Shown here piece by piece: positions 57,643 through 64,000 of a stretch of DNA of 64,000 nucleotides. Source of the stretch: Streptomyces sp. NBC_01723 (GTDB taxonomy: Bacteria > Actinomycetota > Actinomycetes > Streptomycetales > Streptomycetaceae). The position numbers and the translations under genes were made by a program. The DNA lies in NCBI RefSeq assembly GCF_036246005.1, contig NZ_CP109171.1, positions 6,064,001-6,128,000 on the forward strand. Direction: 5' to 3'. The number at the start of each line of letters is the position of its first letter. The first letter of the stretch is position 1. Below the pieces are notes generated by a model. That model had not been told where the DNA came from. It saw nothing but the letters and a program-made list of their open reading frames with translations, and ran no database searches.

Positions 57643-58452
57643 CTGTACCCCGACCTTCCGCCCGACCCGTCCGCCCCGCGCGGCGGCCAGCCCGCTTTCT
57701 GGGTCGGCCCCCGGCACTTGGCCGGTGACGATGGACGCCTCTACGACGTCGTCGCCGAGGCGCTCGCCGGCCTGGGCTGGACGAGCCTGACGATCGTCCG
57801 CGGACGGCAGGAGCCGGACGAGGAACCGGAGGACCGTCAGGTCCTGCGCAGCACCGTCCTGCACATCAGCCCCGACGCCTTGCGCTGGGCCCAGTGGGGC
57901 CTGGCGGACGAACCGTTCCACCTGGGTGGGCTGCCGATCGCCTGGCAGATCTCCGCCCGAGCCGAGGCGAGCAGCCCGCTCGCGCAGTGGTCGGCCTACT
58001 TCACCCGTGACGTCCCCGGCGAGGCGGTGGTCGACTTCCTCGTCGCGCTCGACGCAAGCGACCAGCCTGCCTCGCCGCTCGCCGGACCCGATCTGGTCCT
58101 TGACGCTGTCGCCGCCCACGGCTGGTTCCGCGACATCGACCAACCCCGGGCGGCGGCGACGGACCCGACGTTCACCTCGCACATCAGCCTCGGCGAGGTA
58201 CCACCCCTCATCCAGGACGCCGACCCGCGGGCCCTGTCCGCCGAGGACGACGAGACGGGACCGGCCGGATGGCAGGCGTGGGCCGAGCCCGTGCTCGGCG
58301 CCCCGCTTCTGTGGGTGGCCTCGTTCGCCGCCAGCGTCCCGCACGATCTCGTCGCCGCCTTCGCCGCCTCCCTCAGCTCGACCGCACCGGTCCTGCGGCG
58401 GGTCCTGCCCGAGGCAACCCAGGAGCGCCTCCTGCGCGCGCCGGCCATCTAA
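57643..58452 (+). CDS. DUF317 protein; CTG start likely
   Basis: About 269 residues. FWVGPRHLAGDDGRLYDVVAEALAGLGW is the DUF317 entry motif, then ISARAEASSPLAQWSAYFTRDVPGEAVVDFLVALDASD and a second unit WVASFAASVPHDLVAAFAASLSSTAPVLRRVLP. TTGGAGG at 57631 looks like the ribosome site of a CTG start at 57643; TTG 57631 itself would start inside that site. The IS5 copy upstream probably cut it off from its former operon. Confidence 0.8.
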   Translation: MYPDLPPDPSAPRGGQPAFWVGPRHLAGDDGRLYDVVAEALAGLGWTSLTIVRGRQEPDEEPEDRQVLRSTVLHISPDALRWAQWGLADEPFHLGGLPIAWQISARAEASSPLAQWSAYFTRDVPGEAVVDFLVALDASDQPASPLAGPDLVLDAVAAHGWFRDIDQPRAAATDPTFTSHISLGEVPPLIQDADPRALSAEDDETGPAGWQAWAEPVLGAPLLWVASFAASVPHDLVAAFAASLSSTAPVLRRVLPEATQERLLRAPAI

Positions 58453-58480
58453 CGTCCCGCGCACCACTCTCGACGATCGC

Positions 58481-58520
58481 AGTCCGGCATCCTCCCAGTT
58501 GGGGGTGCCGGACTTTCTTG
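58481..58520 (+). terminator. Rho-independent terminator after the DUF317 gene
   Basis: Stem AGTCCGGCA (58481-58489) with TGCCGGACT (58506-58514) is followed by TTCTT. It lies 29 bp after the stop codon. Confidence 0.8.
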
Positions 58521-58571
58521 CTTACCGGGTGAAGTGGCAGGTCGGGTCGTCCATGCACAGCCCATAACGCA

Positions 58572-58607
58572 CTGCTGCCCCCGACCAGCGGTGGTCGGAG
58601 GCAGCAG
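58572..58607 (-). terminator. Hairpin terminator of the leftward lipoprotein gene
   Basis: CTGCTGCC...CGACCA (58572-58587) pairs with TGGTCG...GGCAGCAG (58592-58607), with one mismatch near the middle. It lies just beyond the stop of the gene at 58623, in convergent position to the previous terminator. Confidence 0.65.
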
Positions 58608-58622
58608 CGTGACGCGCGCAGG

Positions 58623-59312
58623 TCAGCTCGTTGCCGTGGCCTTGGCAAGGGCCTTGTCGAGGTGGCGGTCGACGAGGGCCGGGGAGCCGGAGACGACCAG
58701 CAGCAGGTTGCCGTCGCGGATCGCGGTCTGCTTGACCACGGTGCTCCGTCCCCCGGCGATGAAGGTCAGGAGCAGGCTCCACCGCTCATCACCGCCGACG
58801 GTGGGTGCGGGCAGCTTCTGCGAAGACACGTCGACAGGGGTCCCACCGGAGACGACCTGATAGGCCGGGCAGCCGGCCATAGCGTCGAAGATCCGGCCGA
58901 CGCCGTCGGAGAGCTTCTTCGTGCTGTCGCTGTACAGCTCCTCGGAGATTTCCGAGGAGCTGCCGCCGTAGGTGAAGTCCACCTCCGCCTTGTGCGGGAA
59001 GGCGAGCGTGCCGCCAGTCGCCGCGTCGCCGCCCAGCTCGCTCAGTGCCGGGCAGCCGATGACGGTGACGTCGTCGTGCTGGGCCGGACGCTCCGGCTTG
59101 GGAAGGTAGCCGCTGCCGAGGTCGCTCTCATCGAGCAGGAGGGACTCGAGCGCGGCCGAGGAGAGCGCGGCCGGCTCCTGGGCGGCCTCGGTCGGCTTTC
59201 CCGTACGGGAGGAGGGCTGGTGCTTGGGCCCGGTGGTGTCGGGCGAGCAGGCGGGCAGGGCGAGGAGGGCGGCGGTGATGCCGAGTGCGGTGGTGGCGAC
59301 GCGAACGCGCAT
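58623..59312 (-). CDS. Lipoprotein of unknown function
   Basis: This 229-residue protein has a signal peptide MRVRVATTALGITAALLALPAC with lipobox LPAC. The mature part (LLLDESDLGSGYLPKPERPAQHDDVTVIGCPALSEL ... AEVDFTYGGSSSEISEELYSDSTKKLSDGVGRIFDAMAGCPAYQVV) resembles PknH-sensor/sensor-like lipoproteins of actinobacteria, with two conserved Cys. ATG 59310-59312. It has its own terminator. Confidence 0.82.
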   Translation of the reverse strand: MRVRVATTALGITAALLALPACSPDTTGPKHQPSSRTGKPTEAAQEPAALSSAALESLLLDESDLGSGYLPKPERPAQHDDVTVIGCPALSELGGDAATGGTLAFPHKAEVDFTYGGSSSEISEELYSDSTKKLSDGVGRIFDAMAGCPAYQVVSGGTPVDVSSQKLPAPTVGGDERWSLLLTFIAGGRSTVVKQTAIRDGNLLLVVSGSPALVDRHLDKALAKATATS

Positions 59313-59391
59313 GACGGAACTGACCCCTTGGTGCTAGGCGACGGGTGGTCAGTGCGGGCCCACGGGCCCGGTGGGGTCGTAGGAGTGGTGG

Positions 59392-59880
59392 TCAGTGCCC
59401 GAGGTGGCGCAGGCAGTCCTCGAACGTGGCGTGCGTCGAGTCCGCCGGCCCGGAGTGCCGGTTGTACCAGGCGGTGTCGATGCGGGTCTCCCGCTGCTGG
59501 TGGCCTGCCCGGCAGCGCAGCCAGATCTCACCGCGGGTGGAGAGGATGAGCCAGTCCCGGTACGCGCCGCACTCGATGCAGGCGGCCAGCTCACCGTCGA
59601 GAACCAGAGGCTGCTTCCACGGCATCATCTTGCCTTCGACCTGGTCGTGGCTCGGTACCCGCAGTTCCGGCGGGAGGAAGTCGTCCACGACGGCAGCCGG
59701 TTCGACGGACTGTGGCTCAGGCGCCGGCACGCCGAAGCCGGGCGGGACCTGGCCCTGCAGCTGTGCGTGCAGTTCGGCGAACTGTCGCTGAGCTTCGCTC
59801 GGCTCCTTGGCCCTGCGGCGTATCCGGTGAAACACCCTGGCGTCCTCCTCTACCTCGGCACCTCGTCCTGCGCGTTTCAT
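59392..59880 (-). CDS. Zinc-ribbon-like protein
   Basis: In this 162-residue protein a basic helical N-terminus (RVFHRIRRRAKEPSEAQRQFAELHAQLQGQ) is followed by CIECGAYRDWLILSTRGEIWLRCRAGH, a CxxC...CxxxH zinc ribbon, and a Trp/Tyr-rich end. ATG 59878-59880. It lies downstream of the relaxase gene on the same strand, after a 186-bp gap. Confidence 0.75.
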   Translation of the reverse strand: MKRAGRGAEVEEDARVFHRIRRRAKEPSEAQRQFAELHAQLQGQVPPGFGVPAPEPQSVEPAAVVDDFLPPELRVPSHDQVEGKMMPWKQPLVLDGELAACIECGAYRDWLILSTRGEIWLRCRAGHQQRETRIDTAWYNRHSGPADSTHATFEDCLRHLGH

Positions 59881-60066
59881 GATCGTGCCTCACGCCCCCC
59901 GTGGTTTCAATTCACAAACTCCACAGCCCCCTCCGACCAGGTCAGTAGGGGCACTCGACCGCTCGGCTGCCCGAATGACGCGTGGGCCACGATGCGTGCT
60001 TCGGTCGCCGTGGCGGCATCATCACGGCGGCGATGCGGTGAGACTGCGTGCCAGCATCCGGTGGGC

Positions 60067-61809
60067 TCACCGCGCCTGACGCGATGTCTCCTCTCCGCTG
60101 CGCCGCCTGCCGGGCGCGGAGGGTCTGGCGGCCATCCCGCGCGTCACGGACCGGTTCCCTGCGGTGCTGGTCTCGGGAAGCTGGGAGGCATCGGCGGGCA
60201 GATCGGCTGTCCGTCGCATCCGCCACACGAGCACGTCGCTGACGGAGTCCGCGGTGCCCAGTTCGCGCCGAGCGGCAACGTCGGACAGGAGAGCGGCCGG
60301 GTCGTGGCCGGCGGCTTCGGCTTCCGCAATGGTTGCAGCCAGGGCGTACCAGCCGGGTTCGGCAAGGATCTGCTCGGCCAGCTCCGGCAGCGCCTCGCGC
60401 AGCAGCACGGTCTGACGCTGGAGCATCGGTCGGCTCAGACGCCGACCACGCTGGTAGAGCACACCGAGCGGCTGGGCAGAGGCGGCCCGGTAGGCGGCGC
60501 TCAGGTGCTCGGCTGCTCGGGCGGCGGCTTCTGCCTGCTGGGCGTGGCCCTTCCTGGCGTGCCAGTGCGCGGTGGCGGTGATCAGGAAGAACAGCATGTC
60601 GATCGCCATTGCCGTGGTGGCTCCGTCCTCACTCCGGCCAAGGGCCGGACCGCCCTGGTCGAGGTCGCGGGCGGCCTGTCGCAGGGCGTGATCGTGCCCG
60701 CGTACGGCGCGGACGTGAGAGCGCGAGGCCCGTTCGAAAGCCGTTGCAGCGTCGCGCAGTTCGCGGCGTGTGTGGGCGGCGGACGTCTTCGCGAGGGCGT
60801 CCAGGACCTCGCCGACCGCGGCGATGTGGGCGGCGGCGACCCCGTCCTCGCCGTGTTCGACGACGAGCACGGCCTGCCACACGGCCGATGCCGTTCCGCG
60901 GCGCGCGGAGGCCGGACTGCCCGGCCCCGTACGAATTGCTTCCTCTCGCCGGGCCGCAGGGACATCCTGCGCATCACCGGACCACCGCTCGCGGATGCGA
61001 GGCAAGGACAGGTCGGGAGCCAGGCGTGCGCCGGGGTAGAACACCGGCTCGCCGTCCTTGTTCAGGTCGTCGGGCAGGGCGACCTTGTATCCGAGCAGGT
61101 CACCGGAGGGAGCGGCGCGCTTGCGGATCAGGAGGCCGGCGGCGGCGAGCCGGTCGAAGAACTCCTCGTCGCTCCGCGCTCCGCTCACCGCGCGTCGTAC
61201 GGTTTCGCGCAGTTCCTCGCGGGCGGTGCGCTCGCGGCCCTGCCGCTTCGCCTTGTGGCGTTCGGCGCTGGTGGGCCGCTTCGCTGCGGTGCCGTCTCCC
61301 TTGTTGAGGCGCCGCAGGCCCAGTTCCGCTTCGAGCGCCCGGGCCTGGGCCTGCACACGGTTGGCGTCGTTGTCGAGGTCGGGTTTGTATCCGTCTTCGC
61401 GGACCAGAGTGGCGACGATGTGGATGTGGTCGTCGGCGTGACGCACGGCAGCCCACCGGCAGCCCGCTCCTTCCTCGGGGTTGTCGATCCCTGCCGCGGC
61501 GACCATCCGGCGGGCCACGTCGCCCCATTCTGCGTCCGAGAGGATCCGGTCCTCGCTGCCGTTGCGCACGGACAGATGCCACACGTGCTTCTTCGGGCGC
61601 TGGGAGGGGTCGATGTTCTCGACGGGCTGGTCCAGGAGCTGCTGGAGCTGCTTGAGGGTCGCGGTGGTGTCGCGGCCGGGGTCGGGGGCGTTGTGGTCCC
61701 AGGAGGCGACGAGGTGGGGGTCGGTGTGCTCCTCGAACTTGCCTGGTCCGTAGAGGTAGTAGAGGAGGCCGATGGTGCGCTGTCCGCGCTTCTGGATCCT
61801 GGGGATCAT
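60067..61809 (-). CDS. Relaxase (mobilisation nuclease)
   Basis: This 580-residue protein nicks DNA at the transfer origin and leads the strand into the recipient. MIPRIQKRGQRTIGLLYYLYGPGK opens the nuclease domain. WHLSVRNGSEDRILSDAEW and the metal motif HADDHIHIV (His124, 128, 130) are intact. Tyr18 or Tyr20 may be the nucleophile. Residues 150-270 include a basic linker (KRPTSAERHKAKRQGRERTAREEL); the C-terminal 300 residues are helical. Starts at ATG 61807-61809, overlapping the MobC-like stop. Confidence 0.9.
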   Translation of the reverse strand: MIPRIQKRGQRTIGLLYYLYGPGKFEEHTDPHLVASWDHNAPDPGRDTTATLKQLQQLLDQPVENIDPSQRPKKHVWHLSVRNGSEDRILSDAEWGDVARRMVAAAGIDNPEEGAGCRWAAVRHADDHIHIVATLVREDGYKPDLDNDANRVQAQARALEAELGLRRLNKGDGTAAKRPTSAERHKAKRQGRERTAREELRETVRRAVSGARSDEEFFDRLAAAGLLIRKRAAPSGDLLGYKVALPDDLNKDGEPVFYPGARLAPDLSLPRIRERWSGDAQDVPAARREEAIRTGPGSPASARRGTASAVWQAVLVVEHGEDGVAAAHIAAVGEVLDALAKTSAAHTRRELRDAATAFERASRSHVRAVRGHDHALRQAARDLDQGGPALGRSEDGATTAMAIDMLFFLITATAHWHARKGHAQQAEAAARAAEHLSAAYRAASAQPLGVLYQRGRRLSRPMLQRQTVLLREALPELAEQILAEPGWYALAATIAEAEAAGHDPAALLSDVAARRELGTADSVSDVLVWRMRRTADLPADASQLPETSTAGNRSVTRGMAARPSAPGRRRSGEETSRQAR

Positions 61810-62435
61810 GGAGCTGATGAGTCCTGGTCCTGGTGGAGGAGCTGGTCGGTGGCGTGATGGACACGCTGGATCGCGCGGTCGGTGGCCGCGATGACCACGT
61901 CGAGTTCGCCCGGGTGTGCTCCGGCGTTGACTGCTCGGGCGATCTGGTTCAAGTTGTTGCCGATGTAGCCGAGGTGGCGGCGGGCGGCGAAGAATTCGGC
62001 GATTACCTCACGCTCGTCCGCGACGGCACTTGCGGTCCGTTCAAGGTCACGGGCGGCAGAGAGAGCAGCACGCGCGAGGAATCCGGCGAGGGTGAGGCCG
62101 GCAGCCTTCGCGCCGGCGGTCACGAGGATGAGTTCGTCATCACTGAAGCGGGTGTTGCGGACATGCGGACGCTGGCGACGCTGGTACTTGCGCCGGCGCG
62201 TACGCGGCTGCTCTCGTATGTCCTGTGCCCCTCCTGGCTGCGATCCGCCCCCGGTCGCAGCCTCCTCGTCTGGCGTCCCCCGGCGCCGGACGAGCCCCGT
62301 CCCCCCAGGGGCGGGGGAACCCTTGGATACTCCGCTCAAGGCGGAGTATCCAAGGGGATAACTTGCTCGCCCCGAGACCGAGTTGGAGCCGGGATCAGGT
62401 TCCGGGGTGGTGCCGTTCTTGGGTGCGTTCGTCAT
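61806..62435 (-). CDS. MobC-like relaxosome accessory protein
   Basis: This 209-residue protein has a disordered N-terminal half. The conserved C-terminal part (RNTRFSDDELILVTAGAKAAGLTLAGFLARAALSAAR, ribbon-helix-helix-like, then AARRHLGYIGNNLNQIARAVNAGAHPGELDVVIAATDRAIQRVHHATDQLL) matches MobC. MobC proteins bind at oriT and help nicking. ATG 62433-62435 overlaps the upstream stop as ATGA. The gene includes the inverted repeat at 62320-62356. Confidence 0.85.
   Translation of the reverse strand: MTNAPKNGTTPEPDPGSNSVSGRASYPLGYSALSGVSKGSPAPGGTGLVRRRGTPDEEAATGGGSQPGGAQDIREQPRTRRRKYQRRQRPHVRNTRFSDDELILVTAGAKAAGLTLAGFLARAALSAARDLERTASAVADEREVIAEFFAARRHLGYIGNNLNQIARAVNAGAHPGELDVVIAATDRAIQRVHHATDQLLHQDQDSSAP
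62320..62356. other. Candidate oriT hairpin inside the MobC-like gene
   Basis: A perfect 16-bp inverted repeat, CCCTTGGATACTCCGC and its complement, surrounds a 5-nt loop TCAAG (62336-62340). An AT-richer GATAACTTGC follows. It lies in the disordered, poorly conserved part of the protein, next to the relaxase gene, where nic-proximal repeats are usual. Confidence 0.6.
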
Positions 62436-62668
62436 CGGGATTCGGGCCTCGTAGAGCGGGTGCGTTGCTGGATGGTGGCGGCCAGCGCGAGGACATCGGC
62501 TGGGCTGGCAAGGACGCGGACCGGTTTGTTGGGACGGTTTTGGACGAGCCACTGCCCGGTCGGCGTGAGGACGACGGCGTGGAGGAGTTGCCGGCGGACG
62601 AGGACCTCCGCCCAGGCATCGGCCTCGGCAGTGGTGGGCCCGGAAAAGCGAGGGGGACGAGGAATCAT
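62432..62668 (-). CDS. Small wHTH-like protein of the mobilisation operon
   Basis: This 78-residue protein starts at ATG 62666-62668: FSGPTTAEADAWAEVLVRRQLLHAVVLTPTGQWLVQNRPNKPVRVLASPADVLALAATIQQ. Alpha/beta, possibly a small regulator. AGGAGGT lies upstream. Its stop overlaps the MobC-like start. Not recognised. Confidence 0.75.
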   Translation of the reverse strand: MIPRPPRFSGPTTAEADAWAEVLVRRQLLHAVVLTPTGQWLVQNRPNKPVRVLASPADVLALAATIQQRTRSTRPESR

Positions 62669-62689
62669 GGCGTACCTCCTAAGAGGGGC

Positions 62690-62715
62690 GGTGGCCCGGC
62701 TTCAGCCGGGCCACC
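62690..62715. terminator. GC-rich hairpin between two mobilisation genes
   Basis: GGTGGCCCGGC (62690-62700) and GCCGGGCCACC (62705-62715) form a perfect stem with loop TTCA. It lies after the stop of the 63-residue gene. With no T run on the minus strand it may attenuate rather than end transcription. Confidence 0.6.
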
Positions 62716-62752
62716 TTTACGGATACGGTCCTTGAGCTGGGGCTTTGCCGGT

Positions 62753-62944
62753 TCAACCGCACTCGGGGCAGCGCCCGACGTGACTGTTGAGCGCGCGGGC
62801 CATCCGCTGTTTCGCCGAGGCAGCCTGCTTCGCACTGGACTTCGCCGCCGGCCTGCCCGCATGCCGCTCGGAGTGAGCGAGCATGAATCCGATCTCTCGC
62901 TCGTACTCCGCACGGACCGTCTTGAACTGGTGGCAGGTCTTCAT
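62753..62944 (-). CDS. Small basic protein with CPECG end
   Basis: In this 63-residue protein, MKTCHQFKTVRAEYEREIGFMLAHSERHAGR leads to a Lys/Ala-rich helix and VGRCPECG. A Cys near the start and two at the end could bind one zinc. ATG overlaps the upstream TGA as ATGA (62941-62944). Confidence 0.75.
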   Translation of the reverse strand: MKTCHQFKTVRAEYEREIGFMLAHSERHAGRPAAKSSAKQAASAKQRMARALNSHVGRCPECG

Positions 62945-64000
62945 CGGGCGGTGCTCCTCGTCGTCGTGATGTCCTCGTTCCGCAGCTCCTGGAGGACCAG
63001 GCCGAGTCGGTCGTTACCGACTCCCGTCAGACCCTGGCGGCGGATGATTTCGCGCAGCTGCACTCGGGTGATCGCTCCGTTGCCGTCCCGTTCGAGCAGG
63101 GCGGGAACATGGGGGCGCACCTCACGGACAAGCTGGCGCTCGGATTCACCCAGCTCGCGTGCCTGGCGCTCCGTCTGCGGAGAGCGGGACCGGGCACGCT
63201 TGTCCTTGTTCTTCGTCCGGGACGTCCTGGTCGGCTTCCGGCGAAGCGGGACCTTGTGACCTCGGTCCTGGGTGGTCTCGGTCCCGGACGGTGGGGCGGT
63301 CGGTCCTCGGTCCTGGGTGGTCTCGGTCCCGGACGGTGGGGCGGTCGGTCCCCGGTCCTGGGTGGTCTCGGTCCCGGACGGTGGGGCGGTCGGTCCCCGG
63401 TCCTGGGTGGTCTCGGTCCCGGACGGTGGGGCGGTCGGTCCCCGGTCCTGGGTGGTCTCGGTCCCCGACTTTGCGATGCCCGGTCCCCGGTGAGAATCCG
63501 CGTCCTGAGCTGCTACTTCTCGCGTGTGGCGGTCGGTCCTCACGGCCGCCGCGTTCCGCGCTGCGGATTCCGGACCGGCGAGTTCGGTCCCCGGGACCGC
63601 ACCGTCTTCACAGGGCTTGCTCCCCGCGGCCGTTCCCGTTGCGTCGCCTTTGGTCCCCGCCCCGGCCTCGGCTTCCCGGTCCGCCTCCTCGGGAACCGGT
63701 CCCCGAGAAGTCCTCGATCCTCGGTCCCGGACCGGCTCGTCGGAACCGTCAGGACCGGGCACGGGGACTGGCACATTCGATGTCGGTTGTGCGGGGACCG
63801 TGGCCGCCGATGCGCTGCTGTGCGCCGGGGACCAGGGAGAGGGGAGCGGGACCGTGGCGAGCGCGAGTGCGTGTCGCCGGGCGGCGAGTTGGTCGAGCAG
63901 CTGCGCCCGCTGGAGGGGGTCGGTGCCGACCGAGGCCCTGCCGACCGCCTTTGACAGGCGTCGCGTCAGCCGCCGGCCGCGACGGTTCCGCTGCTGCTCG
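62941..64000 (-). CDS. DUF2637-type protein, N-terminus beyond window edge
   Basis: The frame is open from the window edge to TGA 62941-62943. The visible part begins RLTRRLSKAVGRASVGTDPLQRAQLLDQLAARRHALALATVPLPSPWSP, then a long disordered region with a 15-residue tandem repeat, then the conserved C-terminal winged-helix-like domain (HVPALLERDGNGAITRVQLREIIRRQGLTGVGNDRLGLVLQELRNE). That domain is typical of DUF2637 plasmid proteins, whose membrane part would lie off-window. The GTG at 63774 is internal. Confidence 0.75.
   Translation of the reverse strand, partial: EQQRNRRGRRLTRRLSKAVGRASVGTDPLQRAQLLDQLAARRHALALATVPLPSPWSPAHSSASAATVPAQPTSNVPVPVPGPDGSDEPVRDRGSRTSRGPVPEEADREAEAGAGTKGDATGTAAGSKPCEDGAVPGTELAGPESAARNAAAVRTDRHTREVAAQDADSHRGPGIAKSGTETTQDRGPTAPPSGTETTQDRGPTAPPSGTETTQDRGPTAPPSGTETTQDRGPTAPPSGTETTQDRGHKVPLRRKPTRTSRTKNKDKRARSRSPQTERQARELGESERQLVREVRPHVPALLERDGNGAITRVQLREIIRRQGLTGVGNDRLGLVLQELRNEDITTTRSTAR
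63258..63470 (-). repeat. 45-bp tandem repeat (4.7 copies) inside the DUF2637-type gene
   Basis: Each unit encodes SGTETTQDRGPTAPP on the minus strand. Four full copies and one partial copy (ending RGHKV) are nearly identical in DNA, so the array is recent or kept uniform. It lies in the disordered linker and its copy number probably varies. Confidence 0.9.

Noticed and set aside
60609..61307. Plus-strand frames opposite the relaxase
   Set aside because: Complementary shadows of the relaxase helical region.
63258..63470. CRISPR array
   Set aside because: The units are contiguous 45-bp coding repeats without spacers.

Overview
The window is very GC-rich, uses GTG and TTG starts freely, and is full of actinobacterial protein families (DUF317, DUF4913, DUF6112, DUF6233, SCO6880-like, LAxTG wall proteins). 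It is best read as part of a large Streptomyces (or close relative) conjugative plasmid or integrative conjugative element. No replication or partition gene is visible. The left end starts inside an IS110 transposase and the right end stops inside a DUF2637-type gene, so the element continues on both sides.

Region 1 (1-32.5 kb) is read almost wholly on the minus strand as long chains of overlapping genes. It holds a type IV secretion (T4SS)-like transfer apparatus: a wall hydrolase (lysozyme-like plus NlpC/P60), a secreted SH3 protein, a DUF6112 pilin-like membrane protein, a VirB8/TcpC-like protein, a TrbL/VirB6-like channel, an SCO6880-like membrane protein, a VirB4-like ATPase and, far downstream, a VirD4/TraG-like coupling ATPase. 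Between these lie a lipoprotein, a glycosyltransferase, a wHTH-MoxR ATPase with a VWA/metalloprotease-like partner, three DUF317 proteins, many small helical proteins and a relaxase-like protein that has lost its metal-binding histidines. A palindromic operator at 13.1 kb precedes the distal operon.

Region 2 (33-47.9 kb) is on the plus strand. It starts with a solitary DNA methyltransferase at a divergent promoter region. Then come DUF4913, a RelE-like protein and small helical proteins, and a second copy of the 13.1-kb operator at 36.5 kb. Next is a secreted SH3 protein and a coupled cargo operon: HxlR-like regulators, two MFS transporters, an ATP-grasp ligase and a HAD hydrolase. The region ends with further DUF317 genes and a two-repeat SpaA/Cna_B wall protein with an LAHTG sorting signal, followed by a strong nested hairpin.

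Region 3 (48-59.9 kb) is a patchwork. An ATP-dependent DNA ligase gene is split in two by a Tn554-like element that encodes two large tyrosine recombinases and an Eis-like acetyltransferase and is bounded by short inverted repeats. A GNAT gene, a striking 41-bp palindrome, small DUF317-type genes, an IS5-family insertion with a CTAG duplication, a lipoprotein and a zinc-ribbon protein follow.

Region 4 (60-64 kb, minus) is the DNA-processing module: DUF2637-type protein, two small proteins, a MobC-like accessory protein that contains a perfect 16-bp inverted repeat (candidate oriT), and a relaxase. Together, a relaxase, MobC, a VirD4-like coupler and VirB-like genes point to single-strand T4SS-type transfer rather than the FtsK-like TraB transfer typical of Streptomyces plasmids. 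Several genes in the chains have no ATG/GTG/TTG start; their likely starts are CTG or even ATA, often overlapping the upstream stop codon.
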